NCBI RefSeq assembly: GCF_026262505.1
Contig: NC_067206.1
Location: forward strand, 13,574,205-13,638,204
Reading direction: 5' to 3'
Length of the DNA stretch: 64,000 nucleotides
Source of the DNA: Trichomonas vaginalis G3
Taxonomy: Eukaryota > Parabasalia > Trichomonadida > Trichomonadidae
In this document: in pieces, positions 47,299 through 58,570 of the stretch
How positions within the stretch are numbered: the stretch's first letter is position 1
Layout of the letters: each line of letters begins with the position of its first letter
Translations under genes and position numbers: made by a program
The notes under the pieces: generated by a model
What the model was told of the DNA's origin: nothing
The model's database searches: none
What the model saw: only the letters and a program-made list of their open reading frames with translations

Positions 47299-48939
47299 TT
47301 AAACATTTCTATTCATCAATATTTCATCATATGAACTTCTATACTGTGGTGGTGTACCTGTTGAATGATATTTCAAACCTTCATCCGGTGTCCATGTCCA
47401 ATATGTAGTCCTAGTAAACCAAACCTGAGGAGGATTTGTCACCTTTGAACAGTAAGTGTCATTTTCACCCTGAATGATTGGATAAGCTTTCACTTGTACT
47501 GTAACTTGTGAGTTGAAAGTTTCTAATCCATCAAAGAATATACCCGCTCCATCACGTTGAACTGGAATAGTGCATAAGAATGAAGTTTGGTCTTTCCATG
47601 TTCTAGCTAATGGCGTGCCATTATCATCATTCAGTGGTCTAGTTAATGAGTCCTCGTATTCTTCCGTGCATTCATTCACTCCATCTAAATCAGAAGCTTG
47701 AAGCATACGTGTAAAGAATATGTCACCCACTGTGGTCATCGCTTGATCGGGGAAGTTTCTGGAATCTATAGTGACCTGAAGACCTCGAAGCATTGGATTT
47801 TCTAAAACTGTTCTTTGCATTGCATTCTTCGGAAATGCTAACACAATATCTGTAACATTATGAAGAGCATATGAGAAATCAGAGCTGATACCTTCAGGAG
47901 TGATGCAACCTCCATTTAGTGAGCGAACGTCAATATGTTGAGCTGGAATCATGAATGGATCTTCCTTACTGAATAAACGTGGTATTGCTTTAACTGATTC
48001 TTCAATTAAACCATATCCTGGTGTAATACATTTATCCTCTAAAACTTCCATCTTTGTGCATGAAATAATAACGTCTTCAACTGTTGCGTCAGCAGATGTA
48101 GCGGCTAAGCTTGTAATTAATTTTGCAGGAAGTCCGATTTGTTGGAATTTGCGATCGTATTTATAAACATGATTCATAATCTTTTCATAATTTTCATCAG
48201 TTATCTTTTCATAAACGTAATTTTGTAAATCAGCAACTCTTAACGGGTCAACTTGGCAAAATACCAAAGTATCCCTGAAAACATAATATTTAAGAATGAT
48301 ATCACCAAATGATTTAGGATAATCGTCGAACGCCTGAAATGCTAACAAATCGTTTACTGGAATAATCATATCAAAAGTGATATCAACTTCTTCATTTGCT
48401 CTCTTGAAAACTTCCGAGGGGTCAATATATTTACCACATACTGAGTTATCATATTTTTGGACATTGTTATATAATGAATGAACAAACTTTTTAACTTTCC
48501 TTTCCGATTTTGGTTTATATGTTGCAAATGCGAAAGATTCACGGGCACAATCCATCTGAAGATAGCCGGCATCACCTCTTTCGGTTTCTACTTCTAATTG
48601 CTTAAAGTTTTGATTTGATGATTTATAACCAACGAATAAACGCATGCATTTAAAAGCGGCATCACATGTGAAAGCTTTATTTGAAACTAAAGTTGCTTTA
48701 ACTTTACGTTTAATATATGTGTCACCTAATTGGTTCACATCATGAGCCGGATTTGTAATTCTTAAATGAGTTTGTTTATCATCAAAATATGGAGCATCAG
48801 AGTCATAGCATGAACTTTCAAGTTCTCTATAATATCTTCTACCGTCATTCTTTGCGAATATTTCATTTATCTTTTCGAATGAATGAAATACATTTCCATT
48901 AATCGGTTTAGTGTTTGGCACCAAATAGTTAGTCGTCAT
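47299..48939 (-). CDS. Major capsid protein, family B, 546 aa (whole)
   Basis: Long strand-rich protein. The N-terminal region is MTTNYLVPNTKPINGNVF. The middle is rich in Phe/Tyr/Asp (FRDTLVFCQVDPLRVADL), and a second half begins near residue 290. The C-terminal part has PPQVWFTRTTYWTWTPDEG and ends DEILMNRNV. Length (about 550 aa), two similar-sized halves and the adjacent packaging ATPase fit a double-jelly-roll capsid protein. The assignment rests on context and pattern and was not confirmed by search. The B1 copy is broken. Confidence 0.75.
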   Translation of the reverse strand: MTTNYLVPNTKPINGNVFHSFEKINEIFAKNDGRRYYRELESSCYDSDAPYFDDKQTHLRITNPAHDVNQLGDTYIKRKVKATLVSNKAFTCDAAFKCMRLFVGYKSSNQNFKQLEVETERGDAGYLQMDCARESFAFATYKPKSERKVKKFVHSLYNNVQKYDNSVCGKYIDPSEVFKRANEEVDITFDMIIPVNDLLAFQAFDDYPKSFGDIILKYYVFRDTLVFCQVDPLRVADLQNYVYEKITDENYEKIMNHVYKYDRKFQQIGLPAKLITSLAATSADATVEDVIISCTKMEVLEDKCITPGYGLIEESVKAIPRLFSKEDPFMIPAQHIDVRSLNGGCITPEGISSDFSYALHNVTDIVLAFPKNAMQRTVLENPMLRGLQVTIDSRNFPDQAMTTVGDIFFTRMLQASDLDGVNECTEEYEDSLTRPLNDDNGTPLARTWKDQTSFLCTIPVQRDGAGIFFDGLETFNSQVTVQVKAYPIIQGENDTYCSKVTNPPQVWFTRTTYWTWTPDEGLKYHSTGTPPQYRSSYDEILMNRNV

Positions 48940-49009
48940 TTATGATGAAATAAAAAAATCAAAATTAAAAGATGAAAATGAATTTTTAATTTTAATGAAA
49001 TAATCAAGT

Positions 49010-49222
49010 ATGGCTGCAGGATTCTTTAAAAAATTATGGGATAAAGTAAAAAGAGGAGCGCATAAAGTTTGGGAAACAATGAAGAAGGGAGCAAATTGGA
49101 TATTTAAGAATAAAGAAGCAATTAGTGACGTTGTGGAACAAATAGCACCTAATGTTCCGGTAAGAGAAGTTTTAAATAAGGGAGCAAAAGTTTATCAAAG
49201 ACTACAACCGATATTGAGATAA
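49010..49222 (+). CDS. Amphipathic basic peptide, 70 aa
   Basis: MAAGFFKKLWDKVKRGAHKV opens a lysine/tryptophan-rich amphipathic helix; a helical tail follows. The first ten residues equal those of the neighbouring leftward gene, so the two are duplicates that diverged. A membrane-active or core peptide is expected by analogy to adenovirus pVI/pX. Confidence 0.7.
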   Translation: MAAGFFKKLWDKVKRGAHKVWETMKKGANWIFKNKEAISDVVEQIAPNVPVREVLNKGAKVYQRLQPILR

Positions 49223-49242
49223 AAATAATATTTATTTTTCCA

Positions 49243-49479
49243 CTACTTTCCTCCTATTTTATTAAGTATTCCTTCAGCAATTCCACCAACTGCGTTACCT
49301 GCTTGTGCTCCCATCGCTGGATTACCTGCTTTAGCACCTAATACTCCACCAATTATAGTTCCTGCCGTTTTCGCTACTGGTGCCAAAAAGTTTGCAATGG
49401 GTTTTATTATTTTCTGATGAACCCAACTTGCTGCTTTCTTAATTCCTTCCCATAACTTTTTAAAGAATCCTGCCGCCAT
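49243..49479 (-). CDS. Amphipathic Gly/Ala-rich peptide, 78 aa
   Basis: MAAGFFKKLWEGIKKAASWV head, then PIANFLAPVAKTAG and a Gly/Ala stretch (GTIIGGVLGAKAGNP, AGNAVGGIAEGILNKIGG) able to insert into membranes. It converges with the 70-aa gene with a 20-bp gap. Confidence 0.7.
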   Translation of the reverse strand: MAAGFFKKLWEGIKKAASWVHQKIIKPIANFLAPVAKTAGTIIGGVLGAKAGNPAMGAQAGNAVGGIAEGILNKIGGK

Positions 49480-49545
49480 TTCTGATTTAATATTAATTAA
49501 AAAATATATTTCATCACTTATATTCTAATTTTTATTTAATGATAA

Positions 49546-49926
49546 ATGAAACCAATATTAAAAATAAATGAAACAGAGAAGGAAGAAATAAATGAAAGTG
49601 AAGATGTTCAAAATAAAATAAACATTGTTAAACCCATTACTGAAACAAAAATTTTTTCATCTGTTGAAGAATTTAATGACTATTATGCTAATAATAAAAA
49701 ATTATTTGAAGAATTGACAACATGTAAATTGAATAAAATGTTTAAAGTTGATGGATTCAAAATTTCAAAAATAAAAGGTGTTGTTAGTTTAAAATCTATT
49801 CCTCAATCAAGAATCACCTCATTAATGAAAATTGATGATTTAACAAAAAGAATAGAAGAGATTGAAGAAAGAATGAATCAAATAATTGATTTCATAAATC
49901 ATAACTCGTTGAGCCCGGGTCCTTAA
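49546..49926 (+). CDS. Family B coiled-coil protein, 126 aa
   Basis: The start MKPILKINETEKEE is acidic. The middle has FKVDGFKISKIKGVVSLKS, and the C-terminal helix LTKRIEEIEERMNQIIDF is a clear coiled coil. The last codons (LSPGP) run into the hairpin zone. Function unknown; an oligomeric virion or regulatory protein is possible. Confidence 0.65.
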   Translation: MKPILKINETEKEEINESEDVQNKINIVKPITETKIFSSVEEFNDYYANNKKLFEELTTCKLNKMFKVDGFKISKIKGVVSLKSIPQSRITSLMKIDDLTKRIEEIEERMNQIIDFINHNSLSPGP

Positions 49927-49960
49927 AGCCCAAGGCACAAAGTGCCCAGGACTTAAAGTC
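49920..49960. terminator. Double hairpin between convergent genes (B2)
   Basis: Same as 20247-20286: AGGCAC-AAA-GTGCCC and GGACT-TAA-AGTCC. Confidence 0.5.
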
Positions 49961-50143
49961 CATCACTGAGTTCAAGGTTATATTCATCAAATATTTCATT
50001 ATTAAATGCAACTTCTGCTAGTTTATTTATTTTTTCAATACGATCATTTGAAAGTCTATCGTTTAATTTTTTCTGAAGTTTTTCATTTTCTAGTTCTGAA
50101 ACTTTATTTGGATGATATGTAAATTCATGAAATTCTTTGGCCT

Positions 50144-50144
<1 letters not shown>
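49953..50144 (-). pseudogene. SSB-like gene, family B (B2, cut by element end)
   Basis: Only the C-terminal third of the gene seen whole at 20279-20758 is present; it meets the A run of the right end. It keeps the reading frame NELELSDGL-type end. Confidence 0.6.
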
Positions 50145-50185
<41 letters not shown>

Positions 50186-50221
50186 AGTGGGGCCTCCAGG
50201 CACTTCGTGCCCTCTAGCCCC
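50145..50221. repeat. B2 right A run plus terminal repeat
   Basis: 38 A (50145-50182), then GGGAGTGGGGCCTCCAGGCA and CTTCGTGCCCTCTAGCCCC. Outside it is the AAGATGTTTAGTAT flank shared with B1. Confidence 0.75.
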
Positions 50222-50273
50222 AAAGATGTTTAGTATGCAATGAGGTATAAAATGAGGTTTTTTGGGTGTTGTC

Positions 50274-50304
50274 GGGCTTCCAGGGGCTGCGCCCCTTCTA
50301 GCCC
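50274..50304. repeat. B-end type hairpin with swapped stem (A2)
   Basis: GGGCTTCCAGGGGC-TGC-GCCCCTTCTAGCCC. See 20919-20950. Confidence 0.6.
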
Positions 50305-50366
50305 TTAAAAATTTTTGAAAGTCGTTGCTGTTGACTTTTCGGTAGAGGACTCAAAATAGTATAACT

Positions 50367-50648
50367 ATGTCCGGACAAGTAAGGGTCTATCGTCGCTACA
50401 GAAAAGTTACGGGCGTTCCAAAGAAGTATACTGTGAGAGACTCTTTAGAAACTTTAGACGTTTTACATAACCATCCATGTTTTTACTTTACATCCGATAA
50501 AAGTGGTTTGGAAACCGTTATGAGATGGTTAGAGGACATACATGACTATGATTTTATTTACGATAAGATAGAATATGAGAGAGGTCCTATAAACCGGAGA
50601 AAGTGTCATATAAACATCTGTCAAAAGCCTCTTTTTTACTTCACTTAA
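50367..50648 (+). pseudogene. Basic leader fused to inverted methyltransferase fragment
   Basis: An open frame starts MSGQVRVYRRYRKVTGVPKK and continues into a piece of the D12 methyltransferase (VRDSLETLDVLHNHPCFYF through GPINRRKC) lying inverted to 44682-45500. It is conserved in place in both A copies, though it lacks the catalytic DPPF part. It may be a scar of the rearrangement that placed B here; expression is unknown. Confidence 0.55.
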
Positions 50649-50649
50649 A

Positions 50650-53600
50650 ATGCCACGTAAGCTACGTAAGAATATACGTAAGAGGAAGAGAGCATTGAAA
50701 CATCCAATAGTAAGACTAACACCACAACAACAGTTGCAACAACAAATGCTGAATGACCCCACTATGTTGCAACAAATGTCAAGCAATCCTATGCTTTTAA
50801 ACCGAGTTTTTGGTGCACAGAGTGGAGGTTTAAGAGCGGCACTTTTAGCGAAAATGGCAGGCTATGGTGGAGCCGCAGACGGAACAGCCTATAACCCTCA
50901 AAGTCAAATGAATTTGAGTTCACTCAAAAATCAAATATCAGATGTCAAAAAGTCAAACATAGACATACAGAAGCAAATAAGTGAAAACGAAAAGAAACTA
51001 GAATATGACAGACACACAAAGAAACTCAATGAGTTAAACGTAGAGAAAAAGAAGAAAGAAGAACAACTGAAAGAACTAAGTACAGAGGAATATGCGAAAA
51101 AAGTGTCAGAAAAAGCAGCAGAAGTAGCAAAAATGGAACAAGATGTCATAAATTTGAAAAACCATACTACTCAATATAAAGTACTGAAAGATGAAGAGAT
51201 AAAACAAAAAGCCCTGAAGACATATATGGATAGCGATGAGTATAAAAAGAAGTTGAAGCAAATGTAAAGGCAGAAAAACTTTTACAGTTGCAAAACCAAA
51301 CCGTACAGTATGAAAACTTAGCACAAGAAAGTAAAAATGACGACGCGGCTATGCAAAAGGCAATGAAAAGCGCAGAATATATAAAAGCTAACAATGACTG
51401 GTTAGATGCCCAAGCCAACGCCAAAGCAGCCCAACTTATAGGGTCAATAAGGACAAAAATACAAGCGGATGAAGACAGTTCAAATGAAGCTTTAACAAAT
51501 GCTGACTTTAAGAACGCCTTCGAAGCTCTTCATAGTAAGGTGAAACTAGTGAACGACTTCTCATCTGGAAAGAAACAGAAGGCTGAAGGTTTCGACAACG
51601 AGTTAAGAGAAGTAGCACAAAATATGACGAAAATAACAGATGCAGCAACGAGACAGGCAGTTCAAAGTGCCTATGACGCCGTTAGAGCAACTGTTGTGGA
51701 AAGTCAAGAAAAAGAGTTACAACAGACCAAAACAGACCTAGTAAATGCTTTCTTAAAAACGAAAAGTCGGGTAGGACATTACGCTGCAGATGGAACATAT
51801 GTGCCAGCTGGTGGAACTTATATACTAGCTAGTGGAACCTATATACCACCAAACCCTCCAAGAGAAGCACCTGCACCAGGACTACCTAAAACATTTACAT
51901 CGTCACATGGACACAGACACAGGCATGCACCAAATCCAGCACAACAACAACCACAAACAGTTCAAAACCCTGCACAACAACCAACAGTTCAAAACCCTGC
52001 ACAACAACAACCACAAACAGAGCAAGGACATAAAAGAAGTAGAGAACAAGGAAACCAAGATTTCTTAAAAATGCTTAAAGAAGACTATGGTTACCCAGAT
52101 ACTCTTGACTTTAGTGACAGATATAAAGAAGCTATTAGAAAGTTCAAGGAAGGAAATACTGACCCGAACCTATTTAGCTTTATGGCTCAGCACCAAATGG
52201 GATATAATTTCAAACCTGGAAAATACAAGCTCGCTAAGGGATATGATTTAATAGCATATCATCCAAATGACATGACTGAATTTACTCCGAGATATTTGGT
52301 GTCAGAGCTAAATGACAATTCAACTCTCTTCATGAAACGCGTAAAAAATAGAGACGGAACGAAAGAAGAAAGGTTTATGAGTCCGGATGACTTAGATAGG
52401 GAACTTGTTAAAAACGGTCTCGGAATATATGAAATGCCAGCAGATGAGGTACAAGAAACTCCACAGGAAGAAGTTCAGATACAACCAGACATGGAAGAAA
52501 TAGTTCAGCAACAACAGCTAGAAGAGCCTGAAGGAAACAAACAAGTCCCTCCTTTGGAAACTAACTTCACAGAACTAGATGAAGATTTGGAACAGCCGAA
52601 AAATCTTGACCCTCAACAAGAGTATGAGGTGAATATGGAATCTTTCCAAGAGTCTAAAAAAAATTCGGCTGACATAGTAGAAGAATATCGAAAAATGTTT
52701 GCCGACATACAAAAGACTCCAACATCAGATGAAAATATCCAGCATAGAATGGAAGTACTGAAAGAAAATGTACGCAAATACAACAACCCTTTTTACTTAC
52801 GACCATACAACGTTCAATCTTTGGATGAACTCGGTGAAAATAAAAGGTTAAATTTCAACAAAACATATAGAAATGAAACATTGTTTAAAGTTCATTCAGA
52901 ACCTAACCAAGATGGAAACAAACCTACTTTTGTTTCTGCAGACTATGGAACTACAATGAGATGGGGTCATAAAGCTAACCCGGATAGGTGGTTCATAAAC
53001 TTACAACCACAATTCCAAGAAGTTGTAGACGCAATGGAAGTGAATGGTGAACCAGATATAGCTGGTATTTTCAGCGCGGCTTTAATGCCATTGAAAGATA
53101 TGAAAGATGCAGATATTTTGGACCAGTATGAAATGAACATGGCTGATGGAAATATAACACCTGACGTTCTAAAACATTTATCTCAAAGAACTACACAGAA
53201 CCATAGAGATGGTATATTTGGTGAAGAGTTTAGAAAGAAAGTTAGGGAGAAAGAAGGAAGAGAACCTATTGTACATGACCTTGCAAACGAAAGTTTACAA
53301 AATGTCATAAAAACTTACTTTGCAGACAATGAACCGAGAAGGGATGAATATTTAAGAAAACTCAAATGGACAGTACCAAATGAAATGTTAGTATTGAAAA
53401 ACATGTTCCTTGACAAAATAAAACCAACTACAGAAATAAATGACGCAAGACTGAAACGTTGGGTAAAAGCTTTCCCATTCACAAAAGATATTGTTGGTAA
53501 CATGGAAAGAAAACCAGAATGGCTACAAAAACATATATTTGGAAACGAGCTTATTCCATATGGACAGGCTCTGTTTGAAGAGCTTGAACCGGAAACTCAG

Positions 53601-53897
53601 GAAAGAGTCATGCAAACAATACGCGAAGACTCAAATACAAACTATGACAAAATCTTTCTAGGATATAGGTTACCTGAGATGGGCGACCAGAGCCCAAAGG
53701 CAAAAAGGACATGGGAAATTTACAACATACTAGGTGAACATGAGGCAAAGATGCAACAACTTGAAGCAGAGGGCAAGTTACCAAAGAAGAAGAGAAGAGT
53801 AGAACAAAGTGAAAGTAGTGAAGAAGTAACTTCATCTAGTGAAAGTAGTGGCAATGAAGGAAAAAGAAGAGTTAAAAACTCAGCCAGAAGAAAGTAA
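50650..53897 (+). pseudogene. Very long coiled-coil protein with NLS (A2, nearly whole)
   Basis: About 1,080 residues with about two breaks. In order: a basic head (MPRKLRKNIRKRKRALKHP); Gln-rich PQQQLQQQ; long coiled coil with many Lys/Glu; DGTYVPAGGTYILASGTYIP repeats; a His/Gln/Pro-rich linker; an acidic, Gln-rich middle (EEVQIQPDMEEIVQQQQLEE); a conserved helical block (YGTTMRWGHKANPDRWFINL onward); then PKKKRRV, very like the SV40 large-T nuclear signal, and a Ser/Glu run. No family is recognised. It could be a terminal/packaging or tegument-like protein sent to the nucleus. Confidence 0.75.
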
Positions 53898-53964
53898 AGC
53901 TTGGTCCACGTGGGTTCTATTATGACATATAAATTCAACTATTCTATATTTTTACCCATATGAA

Positions 53965-55570
53965 ATGTACGCCGCTCAGAATATAACGCCAACAGTTTTG
54001 GATGCCATGAATGGAAATGTTTCCGAATGGTATAACGAATGCGACAATGCCATTAGAAGGTCAGAAAATAGTTCCTGGAACTTACGAATATACAACTGCT
54101 GTTTCTTACGGAAACGTAGGTGAGTTTGGAGAAGGTTCTTCAACAACAGTAGATATTGCTTGCGACAGGTTTCACATTTTTTTATTGACAACTCATTCTT
54201 ATACGTGGAACAAGACATTGAAATAAAACCTTCTGCCAAGTTGTCTGACAAGAAAGGTTGCAATGGAATTTTCTATGTCGGATACCAATATGCTCCAGAA
54301 GTTTTTATGGGATATAAGATATATTCTAACTCTGACTTAGTTCAAACAGTAACATGGGCAAACTATGAATGGTTCGCTTTGAGAAACTCAGTACAACCAC
54401 AAGCTAGAGAACAAACAGACCAGTATGCAACCATTGAGAAAATAAGAAGACTTGACCCTAACGTTCCAGGAGTTTATGTTAACCTTTCTGGTTCAGATGG
54501 AAATGCTGTCACTAAAGTAAAACTGAAACTTAGAGTTCCTTTGTCATCTTTCCTCATCTTCAGGTTTTTAAGATACTTGCCAAACTGGGCAGGAAAAATT
54601 TCTATCGAACTTACTCCAAGCAAAAATAACTTAGTCATTGCACCAACACAAGACCCATTCACTCTTACTGTAGCTGGAACTGGTGGAGCCAAGTTCTGTG
54701 ACTTTTGCAAAGACAAAGTTGACTTAAACTTTGGTTTCTCAAACCTCAACACTGAAGTAAACTATTATTTCAATGCTGCTGGAGATGCTTGGGACCCAGT
54801 TAAGTTCACATGCGAAAAGTTTGAATGCAAGAGAATAGAAAGCAGACTTGCAGTCTATATGTTGGACCCAGATATTTCAAATGCTTTAGCTGCCAAATAT
54901 ATTGCAGTTCCACTTATGTTCCCTATACACCAAATATCTGTCAAAGACTTTGCAGGTGAAGTTGGAAACCAAAGTGCTGACCCAGGTGCAAGAACAGATA
55001 TTGCTTTAACAACTGCAATGAAACATGCAGATACTATGTTTGTACTGTTCAGACGAACTATAAATGACTATTCTTGTTTCTACAACCCCGGTATTAAATA
55101 TCATATAAACATAGATGGAAATATTATCCAAGAGAAGAATATTCTACAGTTGAAGATATGAGGTCATACAACTTGACATTAGATGCTATGAACTTTAACA
55201 ACAACTTCACAACAACCATTAACCCTGAAATGCAAAGTTCTATTATGCCATATGTGAAAGTATGGACTCATACAGGAGGTCAAAAAATCAACTACAAATG
55301 GAGACGTTCAGAACTTCAAACTTTTGGCTTGGCATTCCATTTGCTGACTCAGAAACTTTATGGGTGGTATTTCAACTGTTGGTACAGTTCAAATACAATA
55401 TACTGGTGACAGAGACGGTCCAGATGAATTGAAAGCAAAGAAGTTTACAAAACCAATAGCACTTTTCACGGAAGATGCTCTTTTGAAAATTCGTTCGATG
55501 AAACCTGCTGGGGCTCCTCAGATTGGCATAACGACAGCTTCCATCGAGCAGATTTTGGCCAGGTCAGTAA
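53965..55570 (+). pseudogene. Major capsid protein, family A (A2, broken)
   Basis: The counterpart of 24672-26277. A long stretch with PNWAGKISIELTPSKNNLV and VAVPLMFPIHQ-type strands is open. It has about five breaks. The upstream spacer is CTATATTTTTACCCATATGA. Confidence 0.7.
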
Positions 55571-55883
55571 GTTGTTCTTGAACTGACTTCTCTCCGTCAA
55601 ATATTGACAGTACGCCAGTTTTGACATAATATTGTATTATAAACTTTCCTTTAGTAATATCTGTAAGTTTTGAAGTTATATTTTTGTCTGCTTCAAGAAC
55701 TTTCACCATTTCAGTTATACCAACTTTCTTTGCTTTATGAAAATATTTAGGTTCAGCAAAGACTGCTATTCTATAACATTTTCCATTGTTTGTGTAAAGA
55801 ACTATTCTGTCAATGTATTTGTATTGTTTGTGTGTGTAAACTTTGTTTTGCTTCAATTCGAAGAGATACTCGAATACGTCCAT
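55518..55883 (-). CDS. Small leftward protein, about 105-121 aa (A2)
   Basis: The counterpart of 26171-26590. The first 110 residues agree closely (MDVFEYLFELKQNKVYTHKQ). The end that overlaps the capsid gene differs, so the conserved part is the likely product. Confidence 0.55.
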   Translation of the reverse strand: MDVFEYLFELKQNKVYTHKQYKYIDRIVLYTNNGKCYRIAVFAEPKYFHKAKKVGITEMVKVLEADKNITSKLTDITKGKFIIQYYVKTGVLSIFDGEKSVQEQLTDLAKICSMEAVVMPI

Positions 55884-55901
55884 ATTTTTATTCGAAGTAA
55901 A
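55884..55901. promoter_or_regulatory. 18-bp divergent start spacer (A2)
   Basis: ATTTTTATTCGAAGTAAA between the start codons of the leftward small gene and the rightward 178-aa-type gene. It is close to 26591-26608. Confidence 0.55.
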
Positions 55902-56480
55902 ATGTCATTTCCGAAAAATAGAAGCGTAAGTGTTTCAAAAGGTTTAATGGCGGTGGCAGATGTGAAGTTAAATTCACCAACTCAAACAAACAGTCAAAGT
56001 GTTGTTGTCAATGTCAAAGACAGAGATGTTGAAGTGGGGAAACCATACGAAGACGAAGATGGTATAACAATAGTTCCTGTAAAAGAACAACCAACATACC
56101 CTGAAGTTAGCAGAGAGTTAAGTTCTGTTGCAGATATTCGAAATGACTACCAACAACTTAAAGACAAACTTAAAACTCAGGAGAAGATTTGTCAAAGCTT
56201 TAGGTATAATGTTAAACTTGGTCGAACACAACCCTGTAAAAGTGCTCATATGTCATTGCACTCATGAAGTTTTGAAAGAACTATTGAAACTTTTGACAGA
56301 GGCAGACGATATAAACATCAAAGAAATAGGAACCCGACATTGCTTGCTGTGGTGTTTCATATAATGTCATTGACAAGATATACGTTATGAAAGGAGGTGA
56401 GACGTTGAACTTAAAATATAGTTTCCCAGACGTTATAAAAATATTTGACGACCACACATTTCATTAAATTTAGTTGCTAA
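55902..56480 (+). pseudogene. 178-190-aa family A protein (A2, broken)
   Basis: Starts MSFPKNRSVSVSKGLMAVAD, showing the likely true start. It has about three breaks. The next gene follows after four bases. Confidence 0.55.
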
Positions 56481-56484
56481 GTAA

Positions 56485-57272
56485 ATGGCAGAAGACATAG
56501 TGGTTTATACTATTACGACTAAAACCCTGAGTCATATAATTCTATAACAACAAACTTACAAGTCCTCAAGGACGGTATTGTAAACTAACCTTAAACACAA
56601 TGACGACTAAAGCCTGTTTGCTCTTTTGACACCAGAAGACTTTGTTGTTGTGAATGGTAAAAAATACTTCTTTGAAGATACTTACTCAGATATACCACCA
56701 ACAGGTTTTGTTGACTTATTTAATACTTTAAGGACGGATGTAACATGTGCTGCAACTAGAGCAGGTTTCATTATGTTTGGATGTCCGACCGAGTTTACTA
56801 TAAACGATATGAGCTATAATACAAAACTTATATCTGGTTTTTACTACCGAACAGTTTTCCTATAACAGGAAAAGGTGTCATACAAGGTCTATCTGTTCCA
56901 TTGACTTTAAGTACACCTATTTTATATATTGTTTCAAACTTAGGTTCAAAGTGTTATTCGAATGTCGACAGAGAACTACTATGACCAAAAGATACTCATG
57001 CGTATAAACAACACTTTCTCTGCTGGTTTGCCTATTGTTCATTCGAATGCAGAGTTTTCAGCTTTAGTAAACTCAAACACTTTAGCAAACATAAACTTAA
57101 CCTTAGTTGACGCAAACTTTGTTCCTGTAAAACTTTTATGTCCTATGTATTTGTCAATGACGGCAGAAAGTTTCGAATTGGAAGATGCAACTGGTGAAAG
57201 TATTGTACTACAAGAACAACTTCAACAACAAATAGCTCAAGAACAACAAATGCAACAACAAGTCAAGAATAA
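56485..57272 (+). pseudogene. Penton-like minor capsid candidate (A2, broken)
   Basis: The counterpart of 27437-28252, with fewer Gln-rich tail units. It has about five breaks. Confidence 0.55.
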
Positions 57273-57302
57273 AAAAATATTTTTTTTTATTTTTATAAAA
57301 AA

Positions 57303-58532
57303 GTACAGAATAGATGTTTCAGATTTTTATGACTTCCAAGCCTTCAGAAAATATGTGTCCATTTAGAGACTATAACAAAGCAGTCGAGAATTTTGAAACG
57401 TTTAGTCATTTATGTCGACTCTGCCCCAGAATGTTATGTTATGAAAGAATGGGATGTAGTCTTTAACAAACCAAGAGCAACAATAGTGTCTGAACAAGAA
57501 TGCAGACAGAAACTTAAGAAATAAAAGTCGTACAAGTTGGTATGAAGATGTTAGATGCTTGGGATATCTTATTGTCAAAGTTAGAAGATTTTTCAGTTCG
57601 TGGTATAAAGTTCTATACACCTTCTCCAAACTTCTATTCTATCTTCACTGGATATAAATACGAACAAGTAGAATGGAAAGAAAATGTTATAGAAGCTTGG
57701 TTAGACCATGTCAAAGAAATTATATGCAATGGAAACGAAAGAGTCTATGAGTATATCTTATGTTGGTTTGCAAACATCTTACAACATCCAAGTGCTAAAA
57801 ATGAAACTGCTCTCATAATTGGAAAACAAGGAACTGGTAAGAACACTTTCTTTACAGATATCTTATGCAAACTGTTAGAGGGCTATTCGAACCCTAATAT
57901 GACAAACTTAGAAACATCTGCGGTAAATTTAACTCTTCAATAGAGAATATGAACTTATAGTATGTAACGAACTTTCAAAGTATAGATACAACAAAAGTTT
58001 TTTGAACTCAGATGCTTGAAGAGTCTTATAACAGACAAAGTTGGAGTTGTTGAAAGAAATATAAAGACCAAAGAGTTTGTGAAAATGTTGCAAACTTCGT
58101 CATGGTTTCAAACAACGCTGTTCCGATGAAGTTAGAAAGTTCTGACAGAAGATATGTAGTTGTCAGAACGTCAGATTCTCATATGCAAGATACAGAATAT
58201 TTTGACGACTTAGCAGAAACTTTGACATCTGACTTTTACAACCACTTGTTCTCATATTTCATGACATTAGATATTTCAAAGTTCAATCCAAGACAAATTC
58301 CACATACCGAAGAGAGACAAACATTGTTAGAAGCAACAAGAGTGTATATGAACTGTTCATAGATGAAACTGACTTTGAGTGTTTAGATGAAAGGTCATTG
58401 TACGATTCGTATAAACAGTATTGTCAAGAGTATGGTTATATGACAGCGTCTAAACGAACATTCTTGGCAAATGTCAAAAGTCTTTTAGACATACAGAATG
58501 GTGTATATACAAAGAAAAATTTTTCTGAGTAA
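57303..58532 (+). pseudogene. Superfamily 3 helicase (A2, broken)
   Basis: The counterpart of 28283-29518. The Walker A block GKQGTGKNTFF and the SSDRRYVVVR block are recognisable. It has about eight breaks. Confidence 0.75.
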
Positions 58533-58570
58533 ATTTTAAAAAAAAATATTTTTTTTATCCGATAGAAAAG

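Larger units (their letters stand above)
45552..50221. mobile_element. Family B element B2, short form, inserted in A2
   Basis: 4.7 kb bounded by 39-bp inverted repeats (45552-45590 and 50183-50221), each joined inward to a homopolymer run (T from 45591, A from 50145). It contains only the part of B from the unknown gene to the SSB-like gene. Polymerase, integrase and fibre genes are absent, so it could not move by itself. The internal genes are whole; the two outermost genes end at the homopolymers. Confidence 0.8.

Noticed and set aside
50145-50182. A run read as the poly(A) tail of a retrocopied mRNA
   Set aside because: The run is joined to the B terminal hairpin and mirrored by a T run at the other end, so it belongs to the element ends; no reverse transcriptase or target duplication is seen.
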